DNA of 64,000 nucleotides from Nemertoderma westbladi (Eukaryota; Xenacoelomorpha; Nemertodermatida; Nemertodermatidae): positions 1 through 64,000 of the forward strand of contig JAUCBJ010004847.1 of NCBI GenBank assembly GCA_032718475.1, written 5' to 3'. The notes under the pieces were generated by a model. That model was not told the DNA's origin. It saw only the letters and a list, made by a program, of their open reading frames with translations, and searched no databases. The stretch's first letter is position 1. The number at the start of each line of letters is the position of its first letter. Shown piece after piece: positions 56,547-64,000 of this stretch. A program made the position numbers and the translations under genes.

Positions 56547-56975
56547 ATGTTTGGCATATCCAACATTCTGGTATATGTACTGTCCAAGTTTAATGTTACT
56601 ATATTATCATGCAGGCTGGGTCTGCTTGAGCTCACTGTGGAATGTAAATTATCGAACTTAACATGCTGTGATGGAATATATTCCTTCATAGAGTTGCGCT
56701 CGCTCGTAATTAAGCTGTTACTAAGAATTAATGCAAGCAGTTCTCATGATATAAGTTACCTAAAAATTTGTTATGCTATTTATTCGGTGGGATCATACGG
56801 AGTTTACACTGTATGTACGTACATACACTGTGATATCGAATTATATCAGATTATTTTACAGCACTTATGTAAAGTTTTGATTCAAATTTTGTTTATTACT
56901 ATTTACATAATTGTGTGTAAAGAAGCACTTTACAGTGTGATAATCCGAGTGCTTTGTTACACGAACGAACATTAG
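56547..56975 (+). other. 142-aa frame, probably not a gene
   Basis: The frame is long but rich in Ile, Leu, Tyr and Cys with no motif. It runs into the start of the dispersed repeat at about 56890. I treat it as chance in AT-rich DNA. Confidence 0.2.
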
Positions 56976-57455
56976 AGTGAGTGAAAATAAAGCCACTGTA
57001 AAGTACTTGGCAACAAGTATGTATGTAGTTCTATTCTAAAATCGTACGGAATGATTGTATATATATATATATATATTATAAGTGATAGAAACTGCACAAA
57101 TTATATTAGTTGCTGTATAAATAAATGTAAAAATGACATAAATTAGTTTATAAATAAGTTAGCTTATATTTATGGTGGCTTTTGGAGCCACGTTAATCGT
57201 TTATAGCTACTGGTTATTAATAGCTATCTGGCTGTCAGGCCATTAATAGGAAATACCACCTATTGTTTATGTGATAACCATGGCGGCGTGTTGTAATGTC
57301 CTGTCCACTAAGGGGACATTACTTAACTAATAACATTACTAAATGTACAGGCCAATACAATACTGTAATATCCTCTAAAGTTGTAAAGTGCTAAATAACA
57401 TCTCGCTGTTAATACTAACGGCGTTGAATAATGTTACAATTTTGGAATAAAATCG
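56890..57455. repeat. ~0.6-kb dispersed repeat, copy 2 (inverted relative to 21840-22465)
   Basis: It matches copy 1 inverted over most of its length. It carries a (TA)n at about 57058-57076 that copy 1 lacks. No coding. Confidence 0.75.
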
Positions 57456-58160
57456 TATAGTTGATATCATTATTAATATTATGGAAAATAGGGTATAGGT
57501 TTTAGGGATTTTCCATTATTTTTCGTTTATTTAGAATATAGTCATGGAGCAGCAATATGGAATATATGCTAAACCACTTGGTACCACTTGTTTTAGGGGG
57601 TGGTTAACCCCCTGGTGTTTTTTTAATTTATTTATATCTCCAATATGTTTTGAAAAATAGAAAACGATATACCATCGAAAAGAGAATAAACTAAAGAAAA
57701 TAAAAATGTGAAAAATTATTTTTGGCGCCCCCCTGCGGATGGTATGAGATTTAAAAAAATTTCGCTAAAGAGACTACTCCTCCGTTATTTTCAATTTTTA
57801 TTTTTCGATACCACATTTTTTGGAACCAACATGTTAATTTTCATCATATTCTTCAAGGACTTTTTGTATTTTCTATTGGCATAATCGGCAATTTGGTAAA
57901 GAAAAATTCAAAGTATTTAAAAAAATTAAAAAATCCACGTTTTTTTTTAAAAATGGTGTAATATACTGAAATAAAAAAAAGTGGTCGAAGTTTCCTTTGC
58001 AAAAGGAAAAAAAACTTCAATAAAATATAAAAAAAAAATAATAAAAAAAAAATAAAAATAAAAACTTGAATAAGTAAAAACTGCATTGGCGATTGTTTGC
58101 CATCGCCAATGCATCTCAACACCCCATGTACAGTTGAATCAGCTTTGGCTTGGCCTAATC
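57456..58160. other. Low-complexity non-coding stretch
   Basis: A-rich and T-rich runs at 57900-58080; no gene. The minus-strand frame at 57853 is a Phe/Leu-rich artefact of this composition. Confidence 0.6.
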
Positions 58161-59640
58161 CTTGGTACTACTACTAGGATCGGCATGCTGCAATGCAGCT
58201 GCATTTTTAAGAATGCTGTGCCGGCTTGTCAACAAAATTGCACCGCCACAACTCCCTATCACCCATGACATTTGCTAGATCATCCGCATCTTCAAGGCCA
58301 GTGTCCTTTAAGATGCGTCTCAAGAAAGTCATGGGCTGTCCACCATGCTTATTCACTCCATGAGGCTGCCAAAGTACAAGATTATGCACTGGCTGGTCCT
58401 CACGGCGAAAGCAATGTCCTGCAAAGCGATTTTGTTCTAGTGTCAAGCTTGGGGGAACCAATGAGACACCTCCAATGTTATATAGTGTCTGGTTGGAGAT
58501 GTGTGCATTGTACTTGACACAATGAACCTGGCTTAGCATTCTTGTGAATGTGCCATCCAGAGATTTGGTGTCCTCTGCAGTTAGAGCCCAGCATGGACTC
58601 CCATAGAGGAGTACTGGAACTACTGCTGCTCTAAATAATCGGACCTTAAGTTTCCGATTAATTCTGGGTGACTTCCAAATCCTGGAAAGCCTATTCAAGG
58701 CTGCCCATGCCTTTCCCTTACGTATTCGAAGGTCCTCACCTGACTTCCGGATCCATGATCCCAGGTAACAGAAGTCGTCCACATGCTCAATCATACCATC
58801 CTTTGAGCTTATGCTCATCCGATCACAGACTTGCTGAGGACTTTCAAAGTTAACTGTCAAAATTTTGGTCTTTCTGGAGTTAATAAAAAGACCAACACTA
58901 GAAACAGCATGTTCTAATGAGCTGAGGAGCCGTTGGGCTCCCTCTAATGATTCTGAGAGTACTCCTAAGTCATCAGCAAAGTCTAGATCAGTTAGGTACT
59001 TGGCAGGATTTCCTCGACTTCTGGAGCCAGTAGGTGGAGTTATCATCACCCCATCATCATTATGATGATCTAAGGACATGCGTAGAACATAGTCAACCAT
59101 AATAATGAACAAGAATGGTGCAAGTGTGTCTCCTTGGAGGACGCCCCATAACACTTCAAATGGTTCTGTGTCACCGTCAACAGTAGACACAAATGTTGTT
59201 GAACCATCGTATACTGATCTGATTGCTGCAATAATTTCATCAGGAATCCCATATAATGAAAGTATGCTGAACATACGTGAACGAGAGACTGAATCAAAGG
59301 CCTTGAAGAAGTCAACAAAGATAACAGCCAGATGCCTGTCTTTCTTTTTTGATAATTCTTCAATTATCCTTCTAAGTGCCAAAATGGGCTCCATGGTCCC
59401 ACGACCTTTACGGAACCCGTTCTGATTTCCACGGAGCAGTCTCTCAATGGGATCCCTGATGCGATTTAATAGAATCCTATTGTATAGCTTTGCAGCAATC
59501 GAGATCAATGAGATTCCCCGAAAAGAACCATAGAGTGTTAGGTTGCCCTTCTTGGGAACTGGCACCAACTTATTTGTTTTCATTTCTTGTGGGACTCTTT
59601 CTGTTTGGTACATGTCTACTATGATGGGATAGATGAGCTT
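58160..59640 (-). pseudogene. RTE-like LINE copy D, 5' truncated RT to 3' end
   Basis: The longest open RT of the family: minus-strand frame 59817-58207 (536 aa including a 5' extension). RT motifs: VPVPKKGNLTLYGSFRGISL, 'NGFRKGRGTMEPI', VIFVDFFKAFDSV, 'GVLQGDTLAPFLFI' and FADD (residues 280-283), then the C-terminal CX-rich tail. Reverse transcriptase catalytic residues are present. The family 3' tail (TAG)n is at 58164-58180. It is 5' truncated near the RT start, so it lacks the endonuclease. Confidence 0.9.
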
Positions 59641-59817
59641 TAATCCTTTGTACTGCCCTCTGGAGGAGCAGCCACACCTTCCTTCGCTGTTTAGGGTGAT
59701 GCTGAGTCCTACAGCTGCATTGCCACACCAAAATCCGCGTTGTAGCACCGGCACTTCCTTGCTGTAGAACACTGCAGAATCTCTAACAGGCAAATTCACA
59801 TCATTAGTCCTTAACAA
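59640..59817 (-). other. 59-residue in-frame 5' extension of LINE copy D
   Basis: The frame of copy D begins 59 codons before the LINE homology (which starts at about LKLIYPIIVDMY), with a sequence not seen in the other copies. I cannot identify it. The junction is near 59640. It may be host or other element sequence joined by insertion or template switching. Confidence 0.4.
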
Positions 59818-59945
59818 TAATAATAAAGAATATTTAGATTTGGTGTTGCAGGCGCCCTTAGGGAATATTTACATTCTTATCAGGGCGCCTGCAGCCACCG
59901 CACTAATTATCTTTACCGGTAAATAAGAAAGTTATAAGGCTATTT

Positions 59946-60434
59946 TTAAACTGATCGTATGACAACTTTTTCGCTGGATTGCATAAATGATGGTAATTGG
60001 TTCCATAGTTTAGGAGCAGAAACATAGAAGAAGGCCTTAGACGCCTGAGTGTTCGTAACCAGTGGCGTATAAAGCTTCATCAGACGGTTGGATCGTAGAG
60101 CGAGAGTCCTCACTCGGTGCGATCTCATTACACAGGTAGGAGGGAGCTGTACCAAATAGACTTCTGAACGTTATGTTATGCAGGCGATTTTGTAATCAAT
60201 ACCAGACTCAACAGGTAGCCAGTCGAGCGATCTTAACAATGCAGTTACTGATGTATACTCGTATTTTCCATTTATGATTAGATATCGCGGAGAATAAGTA
60301 ACCAATCGGGCCGCACTGTTTTGTATTGACTTTAAACGTTTCAGAACTGACTTTGTGGATGTTTTGAGAACCACATTTGAGTAATCAATCCTGCTTGTTA
60401 TGAACGCGTGGACTAACCTATCTGATGAGGACAT
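59946..60434 (-). pseudogene. L2/CR1-type LINE RT C-terminal fragment
   Basis: Minus strand: 'LVHAFITSRIDYSNVVLK', LKSIQNSAARLV, LDWLPVES, then in another frame 'LRSNRLMKLY' and FYVSAPKLWNQLPSFMQS. These are classic CR1/L2 RT C-terminal motifs. One frame break near 60160. Confidence 0.8.
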
Positions 60435-61286
60435 CTGCTAGCCAGAAGTTTACTGTACTGAGCTAGACAGCAATGTACCGTCCCAAATAGGAAACATAAA
60501 TAAATTCCCACCCACTACTGGCTGAATTCAATTCATGGCCCACAATTCAGATTAACTGGATTTCTGCTGTCAGGGTCAGACTACATATCAGCATATCAAA
60601 CCAAGGTACAAGACATAGGTTTAAACCTAATCTAAACCTAACTGGAAATCCCAAAGTTCTACTGCAGTATGCTGTACCAATTCCTTCTCAGTCTGAGAGT
60701 GAAATAACTCGAGTTTGAGAAAAGATGAGAAAAATGCTTGAAGATTTGAAATCCTCATTAATAAATTCATTCGACACAGGATAGGATCATAATAATGTTT
60801 TTGACAATTTCAAAAATAGGGCGTCGCATTTTTCGCATTGTCTGGGGCGTATTTTTGTGTTTAATAAACATGTAAATGTAAAAAATAGTAATTATGGTCG
60901 GGTCAGCCTGTTTGGTTGTTTTTTTTGTTTTGGTAATTTATTGTTTTTTGCTTTTAGGTACAGAAGTTGGTATGTATTAATGTTGCATTATTATTTACTT
61001 CCAATATAATTATGGAATAATATATGTAATGAATACGATACGGCAATAATAAATAAATACAATTTTTATAACACAAGAGTGTTTTTAGACTATCATAATT
61101 TTTATTATAATCGAATGTATTTCTGACTCCCATCATTTAATATAATCATCGTGTGTATGTATCGTAATGTACAACTTCTCAAATGTGAATTAATCTATAT
61201 ACCAGTATTGAGTTTACAGTTTGAATGCTAATATTTCAAAAAATATCAGTACCATGTTCTGTTCAGGAGCATAGGAATGAACAAAG
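60435..61286. other. AT-rich non-coding region upstream of the Thr-rich ORF
   Basis: No gene or RNA gene recognised. Short minus-strand frame at 60954 is not supported. Confidence 0.5.
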
Positions 61287-61928
61287 ATGAGAATAATCAA
61301 TTTCTTTTACATATCATTACATATGACCAACTGTTGGTCCCAGCTCCTTTCATGTTTGGAGGCAACAAATACCACATTCATTTCTGCTGATGAAGAATTA
61401 GCCAAAGAATACAAATCAAAAGTCGACCGCTTGGGAAACGAAGGCAACTGGGAGTTTATTCCTGGCCATTTCACATTAACCGAACCACGGATGTCAGCTA
61501 AAGAATGTTATGAGTGTGGCACTTATTTACGTGTGGTAACAGCTCGTAACAGCGAGAATGTTGAGCTTGTTGCGATAGCTGCTCAACACAGTTGTTACCG
61601 GGAAAAGGATACATGTTCTCCTCTAACAGAACACGAATGCGCTGAGCTCATAGCTAAGGGGTTTGAGGGCTTCGATAATGAAGTGTTGGTTGCACTAAAT
61701 GATATCACTAATAGCCTAAAAGTTGGTTTGACCAAAGTAACCGATGTGTGTCAAAACCAATGTTGTACAGTAATTGATTGCCCACTCAAAGTGTGGATGA
61801 AAGATGCCACTACAACCACAATGGTTAATTCAAGCACAACTACAACAACTACCACAACAATCCCTGCAAATGGCTCAAGCAAAGATGTTCCAATGATTAT
61901 TGCAGTTTTTTTTGTCATCCTTCTGTAA
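61287..61928 (+). CDS. Candidate host gene: Cys-containing protein with Thr-rich stalk and hydrophobic C-terminus
   Basis: A 213-aa frame. It has eight or more Cys, for example 'SAKECYECGTYLRVV' and CQNQCCTVIDCPLKVW, then a Thr-rich stalk (about residues 174-195, including TTTTTTTTT-type runs) and a short hydrophobic tail 'PMIIAVFFVILL'. This resembles a GPI-anchored or membrane surface protein with an O-glycosylated stalk. The N-terminus is weakly hydrophobic and is not a clear signal peptide, so a true start or an upstream exon may be missing. A donor-like GTAAGG overlaps the stop, so it may also be an exon that continues. Family unknown. Confidence 0.55.
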   Translation: MRIINFFYISLHMTNCWSQLLSCLEATNTTFISADEELAKEYKSKVDRLGNEGNWEFIPGHFTLTEPRMSAKECYECGTYLRVVTARNSENVELVAIAAQHSCYREKDTCSPLTEHECAELIAKGFEGFDNEVLVALNDITNSLKVGLTKVTDVCQNQCCTVIDCPLKVWMKDATTTTMVNSSTTTTTTTTIPANGSSKDVPMIIAVFFVILL

Positions 61929-62619
61929 GGAAACACTTCCAGACAACTTTTCAATATATGGCAAGTATTGCAGAGGAGTGTAGAAAAACTGATAACTCAC
62001 ATCGATTTCTTTTATGTTTAATTGTATCACATCGATTCCTTTTGTTTAATTGTATGTGAATTAGATAATGTATAACATTGGTTTAGGGACATTTTTCTTT
62101 CTGCTATTGTACTAACCCTGATTATAGGGTGATCGATATCCTGTCTGTATGTAGGTCTATTATAAAAGCAATATAGTATATGCATGTTTATTTCTGGAGG
62201 AATTTTTACAGAACAGCAAAAAGAAAAATTGGTTAGGATAGAAAGTTTGCCACCCATACCAGCATACTTCAAAAATGTGCCACCCCAACCGGCCAATCCC
62301 TATTTAAAAGTTTTACATGTACGGCATGTAGGCCGGCACAGAGATGTGCTGCGCTGGCGCAGCAATGTCAATGATAGGGACCCCTGCATGTGGCGCGAAA
62401 GCCAGCGTAGCTTTTGCACTGAGCTAGCGTGTGATTTTTTGCACTGGGCACAGCACCTGGCGCAGAAAATGAAACTTTTCCATAGGGAGTGACAAAGATG
62501 TGACAAACATTAAACGAGTACATACAGCATCAGCACACTGACAATCTGTGAACAAAACAAGTGTAAACTGTAGGACAATTAGGAAGAGGGCAAACAGCGA
62601 AAAAATCTTAAGTTTCATA
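61929..62619. other. Region after the Thr-rich ORF
   Basis: Contains an unrecognised 102-aa frame (62184-62492) with a GC-rich part at 62325-62460. I see no motif; it may be noise or decayed coding. Confidence 0.35.
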
Positions 62620-62627
62620 GTATAAAC

Positions 62628-62656
62628 GTTTCGAATCAATACATTTTCATCGTCAG
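62628..62656 (-). ncRNA. Hammerhead-like motif upstream of a Penelope-like element
   Basis: On the minus strand CTGACGATGAAAATG...GATTCGAAACG contains CUGANGA and GAAAC separated by 17 nt. This matches the conserved core of hammerhead ribozymes, which are known from Penelope-like element ends. The pairing of stem II is weak (GAA/UUC only), and I cannot place the cleavage site. Confidence 0.35.
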
Positions 62657-62999
62657 TAACACTAAATTAAATGCAGCACTAAATACAGAAATAAGACCTA
62701 GAAATATACAGTATAAGTCAAGCACACTACATACATAGAAACATAGAAAACAAAAACAGAACAAAAAAAGTACAGAAGTAACAATACAGCAGTCATGCAG
62801 TCAGCACGTGAGAGCACAATTTAACCGAACCGGTAGGGCAGGGGGGGGGGGGGGTGTAAATGTACTGTATAAAAATTAGAATAATAGTAATTTAATGGAG
62901 GATAGGTGGGTGTTCATGTTCAGGGTGGGTCTATATTCCTTAATAAGTAGAGATTCTTTAATACACAAATCCAAATTATTGGATTGGAAGTTATTTGAG

Positions 63000-64000
63000 A
63001 ATTTAATATTTTAAAATCACTTTTGCTAAGTGGGTGGTCTTCCATTAGGGAATGGTCGAAAATCCTAGAGTCTGTGGGTGGTTTAATTCTCTTGCCAGTA
63101 TATAATGAAACGCGTATAATGTATAATAAAATTTATATTTAAACGGGATAAAACTGGAAAAGGAAGTATACAAGCCGGTAAAGGTGGGTTTACGGTAAAC
63201 TGAAGTAATAAACTGAAAATCTTCGAGTTGGGTCACTTTAACATCTAGGAATGCAAGAGTTGATTGAATCTATTTCATGTTCCGCGGTGAAGAAAATATT
63301 GCGATGTTTGTTGTTTAAGTAGTTCAAAAATTGTTCAGATTGGAGTTTATTTTCGAAAATTAGAAAAGTGTCATCCATATACCTCCGGTAAAGTAATGGT
63401 TTAAAGTGAGATGGGCAAATTATGCAGCCATTGCTTTTCGTGGAAAGAAAGAAAAGCTTTGGCTATATCTGCACTCAACGGGGACCCCATGGCGACGCCA
63501 TCAATTTGTTTATATAGTTTTTCATTAAAAACAAACCGATTATCTATTATACACATTCTTAATAAAGTTCTAAAATGTTCCTTTATGAGTCCGCCCACTT
63601 CAAAATCCGTGGGTAGTTGGGGTGTGTTAGGAACACTGGAAATAGTTTGTTAATCACAATATCAATGGATTCGTTAAGTGGAATATTGGTGTTGAGCGAT
63701 GTAATATCGAAACTACAACAATGTACTTTGTTCTTAAAATCTAGTTTACTAATATCATCTACAAATGAGAAAGTGTCTGAAAGTGAAAATTCACTGTTAG
63801 ATATGGTGGATACATAAGGCGACAATAACTTTGCATTATTGTGGATCTTTGGAAGCCCATACAGAATAGCTGGTTGGCAGCCGGTCGGTGCGAGGCGAAA
63901 ATGGGTGGATTTATCAATCAGTCCAAGTTTGTGTATTTTGTTAAGGTAACGTTTAATTAGATCCTGCAAATAGTAGTCTTAAGCCAGTCGTCCAGTTTGA
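63000..64000 (-). pseudogene. Penelope-like retroelement RT, runs off right edge
   Basis: Minus-strand pieces: 63969-63583 with ILYGLPKIHNNAK and SFDITSLNTNIP; 63598-63401 with 'FNEKLYKQIDGVAMGSPLSA'; catalytic YRRYMDDTFLIF at about 63385-63360; 63236-63045 with 'ITSVYRKPTFTGLY'. This is the order and signature of the Penelope-type RT. No GIY-YIG endonuclease domain is visible in the part present. At least two frame breaks occur (near 63600 and 63250). Confidence 0.85.

Noticed and set aside
57853-58122. Phe/Leu-rich minus-strand frame resembling a membrane protein
   Set aside because: It is a translation of poly-A/poly-T tracts.
1-64000. tRNA, rRNA or snRNA genes
   Set aside because: None could be recognised by conserved boxes or cloverleaf structure by eye.

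Overview
This is a eukaryotic, almost certainly metazoan, repeat-dense window and not microbial: it has no operons, ribosome-binding sites or dense coding. The animal signal comes from the transposon families: a BEL/Pao LTR retrotransposon, CR1/L2-like and RTE-like LINEs, a Penelope-like element, a Helitron and a Polinton-type DNA polymerase. That mixture with an AT-rich background and many short tandem repeats fits an aquatic invertebrate, but I cannot name the species.

Layout: 1-10720 is the right-hand part of a BEL/Pao element: gag (broken between frames), a long intact gag-pol frame (1223-6175), a tandem-repeat spacer, an unusual third ORF (6915-9464) and a 3' LTR (10176-10720). It sits inside a decayed Helitron copy; 10721-16330 holds two head-to-tail Helitron pieces encoding Rep and PIF1-like helicase. 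17180-21430 is a minus-strand CR1-like LINE with a perfect 158-bp inverted duplication in its RT. 21840-26720 holds a dispersed repeat and a split RTE-like copy. 27026-31010 is a broken protein-primed family B DNA polymerase, followed by a candidate TBP-fold gene remnant. That remnant is cut in two by a 5.3-kb composite insertion (31330-36661) made of three head-to-tail repeat units and a GGCTC satellite.

37367-60434 is a patchwork of RTE-like and other LINE fragments, long inverted-repeat (foldback) elements, short tandem arrays and a likely MULE transposase remnant. 61287-61928 is the best candidate for a non-transposon host coding segment (Cys-containing, Thr-rich stalk, hydrophobic tail). 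63000-64000 is a minus-strand Penelope-like RT running off the right edge.

Only the BEL gag-pol, BEL ORF3 and the 61287 ORF look intact; the other mobile-element genes are broken by stops, frameshifts or deletions. The most noteworthy items are: BEL ORF3, which combines an RNase D/WRN-like exonuclease pattern with three CCHC zinc knuckles; the PolB plus TBP-like pair; the tandem units that begin with a hairpin whose sequence changes while its pairing is kept; and an apparent gene-conversion block between the two Helitron copies. All family calls come from motif reading alone, with no database search.
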